The position numbers and the translations under genes are program-made. Positions 36,181 through 45,979 of a stretch of DNA of 64,000 bases are shown here, piece by piece; positions within the stretch are counted from its first letter, which is position 1, and each line of letters starts with the position of its first letter. The DNA comes from Gemmatimonadaceae bacterium (GTDB taxonomy: Bacteria; Gemmatimonadota; Gemmatimonadetes; Gemmatimonadales; Gemmatimonadaceae). The stretch is taken from contig JADKJT010000008.1 of assembly GCA_016720905.1 (NCBI GenBank), positions 1-64,000 on the forward strand, in the 5' to 3' direction. Below the pieces are notes generated by a model. The model was not told the origin of the DNA and ran no database searches. It saw nothing but the letters and a program-made list of their open reading frames with translations.

Positions 36181-37428
36181 ATGATGGATATTGCCCGCCC
36201 TCCAAAATCGAATCGCAACCGCAATCTCCTGCTTGGTGGAGGTGCGGTGGCGGTGCTCGCGGTCACCTACGCGCTCAGCCAGCTCGGCCCCGCCTCGCAA
36301 ACCATCGAACGCGCCGCCGTCTTGGTTGACACCGTCAAGCGCGGCGACGTGGTACGCGAAGTCCGCGGAACGGGAGCGCTCGCTCCAGAGCGTATTCGCT
36401 GGATCACCGCGCAGGCCTCGGCGCGTGTCGAGCGTCTCGCGTCGGAATCGGGACGCAACGTCGGCGCGAATGAGTTGCTGCTCGAGTTGTCCAACCCGGA
36501 CTTGCAAATCCAGACCATGCAAGCCGAGCAGCAGGTGCGTCAGGCTCAGATCGATCTGCTGAACCTGCGCACCACGCTGAAGGGCGCTCTGCTCTCGCAG
36601 GAAGGAATCGTCGCCTCGATGAAGACCGCGTTCGTGAGCAGCTCGCAGGAAGCGCGCGCGGCCGATTCATTGGTAAAGTTAGGACTCGTACCGCCATTTG
36701 AAGTTGCCAACCGCAAGGCGTCGGCCGAGGAGTTCACCACCCGCTATCGTATTGAACGCGACAGACTGACACTGATGGCACAGACCATCGATTCGCAGAT
36801 TTCCGTCCAGGCGTCACGCATCGATCAATTGCAGGCCATCGCGTCCAGTCAGCAAACTCGCCTCCAGTCTCTGCACGTGCGCGCACCGGAAGCGGGCGTG
36901 CTGCAGGACCTGACGTTACAGCTTGGACAGTGGGTTCCCGAGGGAACGGCACTCGCCAAGGTCGTACAGCCCGGCAAACTCAAAGCCGTGCTGCGCATTC
37001 CGGAATCGCAGGCCAAGGACATTCAACTCGGCCAGAAGGCATCGATTGACACGCACAATGGCCTGATTGTCGGGCGTGTCGTGCGCAAGGATCCGGGATC
37101 AACCGGCGGCAACGTGATGATCGATGTCGCGCTCGATGGTCCGCTGCCCGCGGGCGCCGTGCCGGACCTCAACGTCGAGGGCACCATCGAAATCGAGCGT
37201 CTCACCAATATCATCTACACCGGACGCCCGGCGCTGAGCGCTGGCACGGGGTCGGTCACGCTGTTCAAGCTGGTGGATGGTGGTGACGCCGCCATTCGCG
37301 TGCCGGTCGCGCTCGGTCGGGGCTCCGTGAATACCATCGAGATTCTCAAGGGGCTCGCCGTCGGCGACCAGATCATCTTGTCCGACATGTCGGCATATGC
37401 CAGTGTCGATCGCGTGCGAATCAAATAG
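36181..37428 (+). CDS. periplasmic adaptor (HlyD/MacA-like) subunit
   Basis: A 415-residue protein with one N-terminal membrane anchor (NLLLGGGAVAVLAVTYALSQ), a lipoyl-like beta segment, a long coiled coil (MQAEQQVRQAQIDLLNLRTT through QTIDSQISVQASRIDQLQAI), the second lipoyl half VRAPEAGVLQDLTLQLGQWV, and a beta-barrel domain. It bridges permease and outer-membrane exit. The ATG at 36181 is preceded by the permease stop. Confidence 0.8.
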   Translation: MMDIARPPKSNRNRNLLLGGGAVAVLAVTYALSQLGPASQTIERAAVLVDTVKRGDVVREVRGTGALAPERIRWITAQASARVERLASESGRNVGANELLLELSNPDLQIQTMQAEQQVRQAQIDLLNLRTTLKGALLSQEGIVASMKTAFVSSSQEARAADSLVKLGLVPPFEVANRKASAEEFTTRYRIERDRLTLMAQTIDSQISVQASRIDQLQAIASSQQTRLQSLHVRAPEAGVLQDLTLQLGQWVPEGTALAKVVQPGKLKAVLRIPESQAKDIQLGQKASIDTHNGLIVGRVVRKDPGSTGGNVMIDVALDGPLPAGAVPDLNVEGTIEIERLTNIIYTGRPALSAGTGSVTLFKLVDGGDAAIRVPVALGRGSVNTIEILKGLAVGDQIILSDMSAYASVDRVRIK

Positions 37429-37469
37429 CACCTCGCAACCCACATTCTCCACCCGTTCCGGAGCACGAC

Positions 37470-38174
37470 ATGGCTGAGACCACCGACGCGCTGATTCGCA
37501 TGACCGGCATCAAGAAGGTCTTCTACACGGATGAACTGGAGACGCACGCACTGGCCGATGTGCACTTCGAGATCAGGAAGGGCGAGTACGTCGCAATTTC
37601 CGGTCCATCGGGGTGCGGCAAGACCACCCTGCTCTCCATCCTCGGGCTGCTCGACACGCCCACCGCCGGGGAGTACTACATCAACGGCACCTCGGCCGCG
37701 CGCCTGGCGCCCGTTGATCGCGCGCGTGTTCGCAATCGCGAGATCGGCTTCATCTTCCAGGCCTTCAACCTGATCGGCGACCTGACCGTGTTTGAGAACG
37801 TCGAACTGCCGCTCACGTACCGCGACATGAATGCCAACGAGCGTCGCGATCGGGTACAGGCCGCGCTGGATCGCGTGGGCATGACCCACCGGGCCAAGCA
37901 CTACCCGCCGCAGCTCTCTGGTGGTCAGCAGCAGCGCGTCGCCGTGGCCCGTGCGGTGGCCGGTGATCCGGCAATTCTGCTGGCCGACGAGCCGACCGGA
38001 AACCTCGACTCCAAGAACGGTGAGGCGGTGATGGACCTGCTGCGTGAACTGAATTCACACGGCTCCACCATTTGCATGGTCACGCACGATTCCCGCTACG
38101 CGAGGCATGCGGATCGCGAGGTGAGTCTGTTCGACGGCAAGGTGGTGGACGCCGAGACGTTGGCGGTACAGTAG
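37470..38174 (+). CDS. MacB-type ABC ATPase
   Basis: A 234-residue ATPase: Walker A SGPSGCGKTTLLSILGL, signature QLSGGQQQRVAVARAV and Walker B ILLADEPTGNLDSKNG. It energises the permease two genes upstream. The operon order is permease, adaptor, ATPase. A strong hairpin follows. Confidence 0.9.
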   Translation: MAETTDALIRMTGIKKVFYTDELETHALADVHFEIRKGEYVAISGPSGCGKTTLLSILGLLDTPTAGEYYINGTSAARLAPVDRARVRNREIGFIFQAFNLIGDLTVFENVELPLTYRDMNANERRDRVQAALDRVGMTHRAKHYPPQLSGGQQQRVAVARAVAGDPAILLADEPTGNLDSKNGEAVMDLLRELNSHGSTICMVTHDSRYARHADREVSLFDGKVVDAETLAVQ

Positions 38175-38184
38175 GCGACCGCTG

Positions 38185-38216
38185 GCCGAGGCACGGACGA
38201 TTGTCCGTGCCTCGGC
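38185..38216. terminator. bidirectional hairpin between the export operon and susD
   Basis: A 14-bp perfect stem, GCCGAGGCACGGAC with GTCCGTGCCTCGGC, around GATT. It lies between two convergent genes 47 bases apart. No T run; function inferred from position. Confidence 0.65.
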
Positions 38217-38221
38217 ACCGC

Positions 38222-39598
38222 TCATGCGGCGCGGTCGATACAACCCTTCCAATTCGGATTGGGCGTTTCGTCGGTGGTGACCGGGAAGTTCACATCGGTG
38301 CCGTACACGCCACCCTTGAAGAACTGCCCCGACGGGAACACGGCGGACTGGGAGCGGCCGTACTGACGAATCAGGCGACGCATGTCGCTCAGCCGCTGTC
38401 CACGGCTGAATGCCCAGAAGGCTTTTTCGCGGAAGTACAAATCCACGGCGGCCGATTGTGACGCCGGTGTTGCCAGAGGAGCCATGACCGGCACCACATA
38501 CACGCCGATCTTCTGCGACGTGGTGCGCAGCGCATTCAGGATGGTCATCATGCCCGCGATATCCTGCGCCTGCAACTTGGCCTCGGCCTCCACGAGTCGC
38601 GCGTCAATTCCCGTGACCAACGGAACCGGATCGGTGCGCCCGTAAATGGTCTGTTGGACAAACCACGTGTTGGTATCGAACGCCTTGAGCAGACTGCTGT
38701 TCAAGGTCGTCCCGGTCTTGGGAACGCGAGGATCGCCGGCTGAAGCAAACGGGATGGCATTCTGGATGATGCCACCGGTGTCAAAGCTGTCACCCACCAC
38801 CCATCGTTTCGCGCTGTTGTTGAGCGACCACACGGCGTTGTCGGCGGTGGTGAGGGAAAACGTCTGCAGGTATTGGTACGAGGTGGGAACCGTGGCGGCC
38901 GCCGTGGCCGCCGCGGCGAAGTTGGCGGCGCCCCCCATATTCACGAACGTGCGGGCTCGTGTCAGCTGAATCGCGTTCCGGACCGAGACGGTGAACGTGT
39001 CGGTGGCCGTGGCCAGGGCGAGCGCGGAATCCAGATGTGTCATCGCCAACGCAAACCCCTGCGCGCTGGTCAACGGATTGGTGTAGGTCGGCACACCATC
39101 CACCAGATATCCGTAGGGCACACCACTGCAGAAGTTCTCCGCCAACCCCAACTCGGCCGTGCCAATCACCCAGTACATCTGAGCCTGTTTGGAAACGGTG
39201 TCAGGGATGAACGTTCTGAGCGCCGCGAGGGCGTCGTACGCGCCGCCGCGTGCCCGGTGCTGCGTGACGTACATGGCCGACACGTTGGCGTTGTTGGTCT
39301 GTACGACCCGTTGATCGGTTTCGTTGCGCTGCGAGAACGTGTCACCCGATTTCCATTCGTCGGTCATGAGGCCGGCCAGCAACCAGATGCTCTCGCCGCC
39401 CACCGTCGCCTGACGCAGGCGACTCAAGGCCCCCTTTCGCAGGGCGTCGGCAGCTGTCGGAGACTCCGTCGCTTCCGGTCCAATGACGCCCGGCTGCTGC
39501 GGCTCAAGCAATTCATCCGTGAAGCTCGTGCAGGCAGCTGCCAGGGCCACCACCCCGACAGCGACTCCGATTCGAACGCGATAGATATGCGTGTTCAT
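38222..39598 (-). CDS. SusD/RagB-family nutrient-binding lipoprotein
   Basis: A 458-residue protein with a lipoprotein signal (GVVALAAACTSF) and the helical SusD pattern (LSRLRQATVGGESIWLLAGL, AYDALAALRTFIPDTVSKQA, and a terminal GQRLSDMRRLIRQYGRS). It binds a polymer or peptide at the cell surface and delivers it to the SusC channel encoded 19 bases upstream. The substrate is not predictable, but the operon's dipeptidase suggests peptides. Confidence 0.85.
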   Translation of the reverse strand: MNTHIYRVRIGVAVGVVALAAACTSFTDELLEPQQPGVIGPEATESPTAADALRKGALSRLRQATVGGESIWLLAGLMTDEWKSGDTFSQRNETDQRVVQTNNANVSAMYVTQHRARGGAYDALAALRTFIPDTVSKQAQMYWVIGTAELGLAENFCSGVPYGYLVDGVPTYTNPLTSAQGFALAMTHLDSALALATATDTFTVSVRNAIQLTRARTFVNMGGAANFAAAATAAATVPTSYQYLQTFSLTTADNAVWSLNNSAKRWVVGDSFDTGGIIQNAIPFASAGDPRVPKTGTTLNSSLLKAFDTNTWFVQQTIYGRTDPVPLVTGIDARLVEAEAKLQAQDIAGMMTILNALRTTSQKIGVYVVPVMAPLATPASQSAAVDLYFREKAFWAFSRGQRLSDMRRLIRQYGRSQSAVFPSGQFFKGGVYGTDVNFPVTTDETPNPNWKGCIDRAA

Positions 39599-39617
39599 GA
39601 TATCGTCCTCGAGTGGG

Positions 39618-42600
39618 TTAGAAGCGGAGATTGATGCGGGCGGTGTAGTACTTGCGCGGTGCCGTCGTCAGGAAGTCCTGCTGCACGTCGCCCTGACTGT
39701 AGTTCGCTTCGGGATCCTGCCCCGTGTACTTGGTCCACAGCTTCAGGTTGCGCGCACCGAGTTGCAGATCTGCCTCGGATGCCCGCATGCGGGTCGCGAG
39801 ACTGCGGGGGAGCCGCAGGACCGCCGAGATTTCGCGCAACCGCCAGGCATCACCCTTCTCGTAGTATCCGTACTGGGTCTTCGGGTTGGCGAAGTTTGCC
39901 GCGACCTGGCGCGCCTGCTCGAACAGCGACGCGCTGGGGTCCGACTTCGCCGCGCAATAGTCCGTCTGTCCGCACAGGAAGTTGCCACCGCTGTTGAACA
40001 GCGTGAACCCGCCCCGATAGTCAAGCGACGCCGTGATGCGAAGCTTGCGCTTCAGTAGGTCGAAGCCACTCTGGATCGTCACCAGGTCGGTGGGCAGCGC
40101 CGACCCCACGTAGGTGCCCGTGTCGCCCAGCGCAATTTCGTTCACCGAAATGAGGCCGTTGTTGTCGGCGTCGGTGTAGGTGTACTTCTGTAAGAAAAAG
40201 CTGTTGAGCGGGTATCCCTCTTGCTGCCGGGTGACCGTGCCGATTGTCGGGATTGGCTTTCCGTTGTCGTCGAGGCCCAGCGTAATGAGCTTGTTCTTGT
40301 TGCGCGACGCGCCCGTTGTGATGTCCCAGGCAAACTGTTCGCCATCGATGATCTGTGTTTTCAGCGACACTTCCAGACCGGTATTGCGCACCGCGCCAAG
40401 GTTGCGCAGCACACTGCCAACCGGCGCGCCGGACGAGGTGGCGATGTTCTGATTGATCAGCGCGTCCTTGGACTGCTTCCGGTAGTAGGTGAGCTCGAGG
40501 TTCACGCGGTCGCTCAGCCAGCGCGAGTCGAAGCCCGCTTCGAATTCCGTCGTCGTTTCCGGCTTGAGCTTGGGATTGCCGATGGCGGACGCCAGCAATG
40601 CCGTCTGGTCACTCGTGAGGCTCACGGTGGACGCGCTGAACTGGCGAAGCGCCGACGTCGCACCGGGTTGAACACCCGACGAGCCGTACGCGGAGCGCAG
40701 CCGGAATTCGTTCAGGAAACTCAGCTTCGGGAAAAAGGACTCTTCCGAGGCAACCCACGCGATCTGGGCGGAAGGATATCTGACACTCTTGTACTGCGTG
40801 CCAAAGGCGGTGTTCTGGTCGCCGCGCATCGCACCGGTGAGAAACAGCCGGTCCTGGATGCGCAGTTGCAGCTGACCGAAGTAGCCGAGTGTCTTGGTCG
40901 CCGTCGGTGATTGATTCGAGGCGCTCTTCACCGCCCCTGAGCCAACCGTCTGTCCGCCGGGGGAGAGCTGTGTACTGCTCGCGTTGCTGTTCTCGGTCTG
41001 ATTGTTGTTGTAATCCGCGCCGACCGTCGCCGTCGCCGTCAACCACGTCGTGACGGCCCGCGTCGCGGCGCTACGGAGATTCGCGGTGAAGATGCGATTC
41101 AGGCCATGCGTGTCGCCGATGGAGCCCTGCCGCTGCGTGCCGAAATTGGGGCACTCATTGAGTCGGCAGAGTCGGAAATTGTCGAACATCACGACGTCGA
41201 CGCCGGTCGTGGCGTCGTTCTGCAGCCAGCTGAACGGACGCCAGTTCGCGCTGACACTTCCAATCATGCGCGAAATATCCTCCAACGTCGTGAACTGCAT
41301 CACGTCACCGGGTGTGAACTGCGCCCAGCCGCCCAGCGGCTGGCCCAGATTCCCGATACCGGAGTAGCCGAGCCCCGAGCACGGGGCCGTACACGTATAT
41401 CCCCTGATGAACCCGGGATTGGTATAGGCGTTGTAGTAGAAACTGTTGACGTTGTTGTCGACTTGCGGCAGGCGCTGATTGGACTTGAGGAACGAGGAGC
41501 TGACCGCGAGATCGAGCTTGGGACTCAGGGTCGCATTGAGGTTGGCGCGAATGGACGTCCGCCGCAGCGCTTCCGGATTCTGCCACTCACTGCGGACCGC
41601 GACTTTTTTCGATTCCAGATACTGGGCGTCAATATCCGGCATGCGAATCGGCCCGATCTCGTTCTCATAGTTGCCGCTCACAAAGAACCGCACCACCTCC
41701 GATCCACCCGAGACCTGCATTCCATACAGGCTGCGATCGCCGGTGCCAATAGGCGACAGCGCCTTGTCTCGCATGATGTTGGCCGTCGTCACGCTGTCCT
41801 TGATGCAGGCGCCGGTCGCAATTGTGGGGAGGATGCACCGGGTCTGCACGCCCGGGTTCGCCGGCGTATGGCCCCATATTGCGAACGTGTCCCAATACGC
41901 GTTCGGATCGGTGATCCGCCCGCGCTCCGCCGTGTAGGCATAGCGCGTGGCGCCTCGACGCCCGCCTTTGGTTTTGATGATGATCACGCCGTTCGCCGCA
42001 TCGGTACCGTACAGTGTGGCCGCAGAGGGACCTTTGATGACGGAGATATCTTCGATCTCCTCGGGTGTGATGTCGTTCAACCGGCTGGAGTTCGAGCCGC
42101 CGACGCCGAAGCCACCACTGCCACCGTCCATGCGCACACCATCGATGATATAGATCGGCGCATTGGATCGGCTCACCGAGTTGAGTCCACGAATGCGGAT
42201 CTGGGCACCGGTGCCGCTCATATTGCCGGGAAGTACGGAAAGCCCAGGCGCCTTGGCTACCAGCAGATCGCCCATGTTGTGGATTGGCGTCTCCTGCACT
42301 CGCTGCGACACGTCGATCACCGAAACGGAGTTGCCGATCTCGGCTTTCCGCTGCACACCAGTGGCCGTCACCACGACTTCATCGAGCTTGACCGCCGTGG
42401 CGACCATGAGGAAGTCGAGGGACGCGGTGCCGCCAGCCGTGATCGTGACGGTTTTCTTCTGCTCGAGAAATCCAACACGCGACACGCGGATTTCGACGGC
42501 ACCAGGCGGCACGCCACGGATCGTGTATCGTCCCTCGGCGCTTGTCATCGCGCCCAGCGTAGTGCCCATGACGACCACGCGCGTGTCCGAGAGCGGCAGG

Positions 42601-42734
42601 CCGACCCCCGTGGTGACACGCCCGGACAGCGTCGCCTGCTGCGCCGATGCGGCGGTCGTGCTGACGGTGAGCAATGCCAGCGTCGTGATGATGGAGCGCA
42701 ATCGATTGCCGCGACTCCGTTGCCGGAAGTCCAT
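39618..42734 (-). CDS. SusC/RagA-family TonB-dependent outer-membrane transporter
   Basis: A 1038-residue protein: signal peptide, carboxypeptidase-like regulatory domain (ATLSGRVTTGVGLPLSDTRV), plug (VAKAPGLSVLPGNMSGTG, GLNSVSRSNAPIYIIDGVR, VIKGPSAATLYGTDAANGV) and a large barrel ending in an aromatic residue (YYTARINLRF). It imports large substrates with energy from TonB. The start at 42734 places the signal peptide correctly. Confidence 0.9.
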   Translation of the reverse strand: MDFRQRSRGNRLRSIITTLALLTVSTTAASAQQATLSGRVTTGVGLPLSDTRVVVMGTTLGAMTSAEGRYTIRGVPPGAVEIRVSRVGFLEQKKTVTITAGGTASLDFLMVATAVKLDEVVVTATGVQRKAEIGNSVSVIDVSQRVQETPIHNMGDLLVAKAPGLSVLPGNMSGTGAQIRIRGLNSVSRSNAPIYIIDGVRMDGGSGGFGVGGSNSSRLNDITPEEIEDISVIKGPSAATLYGTDAANGVIIIKTKGGRRGATRYAYTAERGRITDPNAYWDTFAIWGHTPANPGVQTRCILPTIATGACIKDSVTTANIMRDKALSPIGTGDRSLYGMQVSGGSEVVRFFVSGNYENEIGPIRMPDIDAQYLESKKVAVRSEWQNPEALRRTSIRANLNATLSPKLDLAVSSSFLKSNQRLPQVDNNVNSFYYNAYTNPGFIRGYTCTAPCSGLGYSGIGNLGQPLGGWAQFTPGDVMQFTTLEDISRMIGSVSANWRPFSWLQNDATTGVDVVMFDNFRLCRLNECPNFGTQRQGSIGDTHGLNRIFTANLRSAATRAVTTWLTATATVGADYNNNQTENSNASSTQLSPGGQTVGSGAVKSASNQSPTATKTLGYFGQLQLRIQDRLFLTGAMRGDQNTAFGTQYKSVRYPSAQIAWVASEESFFPKLSFLNEFRLRSAYGSSGVQPGATSALRQFSASTVSLTSDQTALLASAIGNPKLKPETTTEFEAGFDSRWLSDRVNLELTYYRKQSKDALINQNIATSSGAPVGSVLRNLGAVRNTGLEVSLKTQIIDGEQFAWDITTGASRNKNKLITLGLDDNGKPIPTIGTVTRQQEGYPLNSFFLQKYTYTDADNNGLISVNEIALGDTGTYVGSALPTDLVTIQSGFDLLKRKLRITASLDYRGGFTLFNSGGNFLCGQTDYCAAKSDPSASLFEQARQVAANFANPKTQYGYYEKGDAWRLREISAVLRLPRSLATRMRASEADLQLGARNLKLWTKYTGQDPEANYSQGDVQQDFLTTAPRKYYTARINLRF

Positions 42735-42876
42735 GGGCGCCTCATTGGGAGGGGTGGGCGTACAGGGGAGGCCTACCGTGCCGGGCGCCAGATGCCAGGG
42801 GATGTCGCTCGGTCCCCAAAATTGTACGGTCCGTCCCTCCAGCCAGCAAGCAAGCCCGCCAGCGCTGCCGAGATGG

Positions 42877-43302
42877 CTACCGGATCCTGACGAGCAGCAC
42901 CGCGCCGCTTCCTGCAAGCGTCCCAAACCGTTGGGTGGCATCGGTCGCGTTCAGATAGCGGATTTCCGCGATTTCACTCGGGCGCATGCGGCTCAATTCG
43001 CTGAGATTCAGCAGTGGGCCGCCATGGACGGAGATGTGGACAGTTCCGGCGCTGGCAATTCGAATGCTCCCGGCGCCTCGCGTCGCCAGGAATCGCGGGC
43101 GGAGCCGACGGACCGCTTCCAGGGCGTCTCCACCGCTGACGGAAGGATCGGAGAGTTCCCGCGCCGTGATGACATCGGATCCGCGAGACGCCGTGTTCGA
43201 AGAGACGGAATCATCGGGTTGGGGACGTCGCGCGCACCCGGCAGCGACCAACAACAGACCAACCGCAAAGACTCGCTTGCTCAGCATGTTGCCTCGCCGC
43301 AA
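42877..43302 (-). CDS. lipoprotein with a plug-like C-terminal domain
   Basis: A 141-residue protein with a lipoprotein signal (AVGLLLVAAGCARR). The C-terminal 70 residues (IASAGTVHISVHGGPLLNLS, SEIAEIRYLNATDATQRFGT, GAVLLVRIR) resemble the last part of a TonB plug: 'YVDG ... I-x-x-I-x-V-L ... A-x-x-x-YG ... G-V-I'. No barrel is present. An ATG at 43287 is an alternative start. It precedes susC by 142 bases. Confidence 0.6.
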   Translation of the reverse strand: MRRGNMLSKRVFAVGLLLVAAGCARRPQPDDSVSSNTASRGSDVITARELSDPSVSGGDALEAVRRLRPRFLATRGAGSIRIASAGTVHISVHGGPLLNLSELSRMRPSEIAEIRYLNATDATQRFGTLAGSGAVLLVRIR

Positions 43303-43313
43303 TGAGACGGCAT

Positions 43314-44480
43314 TCAGTGCACTGGAAGCTGTCGGGCAAGAAACGCCAGCACGTTGCCGCCCATGATCCGACGCACATCGTCAGACGAAAATCCATCCTG
43401 CAGCAGACCGTCGGTCACCAGCCCCAGCGCCCGGGTGTCCCAAGGCTCGGTGGTGGCGCCGTCGAAGTCCGACCCGAGTGACACATGCTGGACACCCATC
43501 ACGGTGACCGCGTGCCGTATGGCGCGCACGATGGATGGCACGGTCATTTCGCACACCGCGCCATCCCAGTAGCCAATCCCCACCAGACCGCCGTTCGCGG
43601 CAATCGCGCGCAACTGATCATCGGTGAGATTGCGTGGACCGGGACAGGTGGCGGCGACGCCGCCATGGGAGACCACCACTGGTCGCGTCGCCATCGCCAG
43701 CACATCGAGCTTCATCTGCGGCGACGTATGTGCGAGATCGACGATGATGCCACGGTGCTCCATGCGACGCACGACCTCGCGACCAAAGGGCGTGAGACCG
43801 GCGTGGCTGACGCCGTGCGCACTGCCGCCCAACTCGTTGTCAAAGAAGTGCGTGAGCCCCATCATGCGGAACCCGGCCTCGAACAACGTGTCGACGTTGG
43901 CGAGATTTCCGTCGAGTGCGTGGAGTCCTTCGATTGCCAGCAATCCGCCGACCAATGTTGGCGCGGTGGCGCGGCGTCGCGTGAATGCCGCCAGATCCGC
44001 TTGCGTTTCGATCACGGTGAGCATGCCTTTCGAGCGCCTCGCCGCATCATGCAGGCGATCAGCCTGATGCAGTGCCCGCGCCCGCAGGCTCCGCCACGTG
44101 GCGATTGGCCACCGTTGCGCGATGGCCAGGAGCAGGATGTTATCGGTTTCGTCAGTGTTGTGATCGTAGTTGATGCCGCGCGGTGTCTTCGTCACGACCG
44201 AGAACACCTGCAGCGCCACATTGCCGTCCTGCAGGCGGGGCACGTCCACATGACCACGCGTGGCGCGCGCGAGTGGATCGCGCGCCCACAGCAGCTGATC
44301 GGCATGCAGATCGGCCACGAAGAGTGTTCGATGGAGCGCCAGCCCTGCCGCCGATGGCGCCGGTGGCGTTGTCGTGAGCACGCGATTCATGTCCCCGTCG
44401 ACTTTGCCAGGCACCACGGCGAACGCCGCGACCACCAGCACGACCACTAACACCAGCACTCGCCGACCACGCGTAGCCAT
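43314..44480 (-). CDS. membrane dipeptidase (M19 family)
   Basis: A 388-residue protein with an N-terminal hydrophobic anchor (RRVLVLVVVLVVAAFAVVPG). Metal ligands are seen in FVADLHADQLL, LLAIEGLHAL, and later in VVVSHGGVAATCPGPRNLTD and SLGSDFDGATTEPW. It should cleave dipeptides outside the cytoplasm. The ATG at 44480 overlaps the upstream stop. An earlier in-frame start at 44570 is rejected. Confidence 0.85.
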   Translation of the reverse strand: MATRGRRVLVLVVVLVVAAFAVVPGKVDGDMNRVLTTTPPAPSAAGLALHRTLFVADLHADQLLWARDPLARATRGHVDVPRLQDGNVALQVFSVVTKTPRGINYDHNTDETDNILLLAIAQRWPIATWRSLRARALHQADRLHDAARRSKGMLTVIETQADLAAFTRRRATAPTLVGGLLAIEGLHALDGNLANVDTLFEAGFRMMGLTHFFDNELGGSAHGVSHAGLTPFGREVVRRMEHRGIIVDLAHTSPQMKLDVLAMATRPVVVSHGGVAATCPGPRNLTDDQLRAIAANGGLVGIGYWDGAVCEMTVPSIVRAIRHAVTVMGVQHVSLGSDFDGATTEPWDTRALGLVTDGLLQDGFSSDDVRRIMGGNVLAFLARQLPVH

Positions 44481-44833
44481 CAGCGGAGACCGCGCGGCAT
44501 CGGCTGCCCATTCATCTCGCGGGGATTCGCACGTCCCGCGTCCGCGGTGCGGTCTCTCAGGTCGCCGCACCGGTCGAGCACCCCCTCCGAACGCGGATCG
44601 ATGGTGTCGGAGAGCGCGAACCCATCAACCTGCAGCGTGTCGGCCCGTGTTCGCGCGGCGCTCCAGGAACGCTCACACTGCGCGCGCACCCGGTCGATGG
44701 CCGCCAGACGGTCAAGCCCGCGCTGCGTGGCAGTGGAAAGCGCCCGCCATCCCGCAAGGGCGATGATCACGGCAATCGCTGATCCGATCAGCGCCTTGGT
44801 TCGGAAAGCCCGGGACTCCACATCGTTGATCAT
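44480..44833 (-). CDS. small single-span membrane protein
   Basis: A 117-residue protein with one membrane helix (ALIGSAIAVIIALAGWRAL) and an extracytoplasmic helical part with two cysteines (RAQCERSWSAARTRAD, VLDRCGDLRDR). Unknown function. Its stop overlaps the dipeptidase ATG; the PLP-enzyme stop is 12 bases upstream. Confidence 0.6.
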   Translation of the reverse strand: MINDVESRAFRTKALIGSAIAVIIALAGWRALSTATQRGLDRLAAIDRVRAQCERSWSAARTRADTLQVDGFALSDTIDPRSEGVLDRCGDLRDRTADAGRANPREMNGQPMPRGLR

Positions 44834-44845
44834 GGGTCTCGTCTC

Positions 44846-45979
44846 CTAGACCGCACCAAGTGCGACCGCGAAATCGTTCCGCAGGTCACGCACGTCTTCC
44901 AGCCCGATCGACAGTCGCACAAATCCCTCGCTCACCGCGTCCGCGCCCCACCGCGCCCGTCGTTCCGCGCTGGTGTGAATACCGCCAAAGCTGGTCGCTT
45001 CAAACACCAGCGCCGATGCCGCGAAGAATCGTTCGACCGACTCACGGTCGGCCAGTTCGAATCCGATCACGGGTCCAAACATCGTCATCTGTTTCGACGC
45101 CGTCGCAAACGCCGGATCGGACCGCAGCCCCGGATACCGGACGCGCGACACTTTGGGGTGCGCCGCCAGGTACGCCGCAATTTCCAGTGCCGATGCGCAC
45201 TGTTGCGACAGGCGCACGGACAGCGTGCCCAACGAGCGATGCGCAAGCCACACTTCCATGGGTCCGGGAATCGTACCCATCCGGGTGCGATAGGTCCGTA
45301 CGGTCTCCGCCCACAGTGGATCTTTGGTGGCCACATGGCCGAGGACGAGATCGGCGTGGCCCGTCATGGCCTTGGTGTCGGACACGATGGCGAAGTCCGC
45401 CCCCAAGGCCAAGGGGCGCTGCCCCAACGGTGTCGCCGTGGTGTTGTCCACCGCGACCAGCGCGCCGGCAGCATGCGCCGCCTCGCAGAGTCGGGCAATG
45501 TCGCACACATCGAGCTCGGGATTCGTGGGCGACTCCAACCACAACAATCGGGCGCCCTGCAGGAGCGCGCGCTGCGCGTCATTCGCCGTTGGTGCCGAGA
45601 CCACTTCGATCCCCATCGGCGCAAAATGCTCGGTGGCGATGAGTCGCGTGGTGTAGTAGCTCTCCGCCGGCATCACCAGTTTGTCGCCGGGCTTGAGGAC
45701 CGTCGCCAGCACGGCGGCGCTGGCGGCCATGCCCGACGGAAACAAGACGGCCGGTCCGCCCTCCAGCGTCTCCAGCGCCTGCTCATACAACTGCCACGTG
45801 GGATTGTGGAATCGTCCGTACGTGAATGCGGAATCCGCCGGATTGCCGGGCGTGTGGTACGGCGCGGCAAACGTGGGTCCGGGAAGATACGGGGCGCCAG
45901 CCTGCCTGGGCGGCAATCCCGCATGCACTACCTTCGTGCCATCGTGCCATGCGTGGCGCACGTCGTGGTCCGCGCTCAT
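44846..45979 (-). CDS. Cys/Met-metabolism PLP-dependent enzyme
   Basis: A 377-residue enzyme of the cystathionine gamma-synthase/beta-lyase family. The PLP lysine is in VSDTKAMTGHADLVLG. Other marks are FPSGMAASAAVLATVLKPGD and LWLESPTNPELDVCDIA. It acts in the transsulfuration pathway or cleaves sulfur amino acids; which reaction cannot be told from sequence. The ATG at 45979 overlaps the DinB-like stop. Confidence 0.8.
   Translation of the reverse strand: MSADHDVRHAWHDGTKVVHAGLPPRQAGAPYLPGPTFAAPYHTPGNPADSAFTYGRFHNPTWQLYEQALETLEGGPAVLFPSGMAASAAVLATVLKPGDKLVMPAESYYTTRLIATEHFAPMGIEVVSAPTANDAQRALLQGARLLWLESPTNPELDVCDIARLCEAAHAAGALVAVDNTTATPLGQRPLALGADFAIVSDTKAMTGHADLVLGHVATKDPLWAETVRTYRTRMGTIPGPMEVWLAHRSLGTLSVRLSQQCASALEIAAYLAAHPKVSRVRYPGLRSDPAFATASKQMTMFGPVIGFELADRESVERFFAASALVFEATSFGGIHTSAERRARWGADAVSEGFVRLSIGLEDVRDLRNDFAVALGAV

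Noticed and set aside
41106..42890. 594-codon plus-strand frame opposite susC
   Set aside because: The susC protein explains the sequence fully; long antisense frames are common in high-GC DNA.
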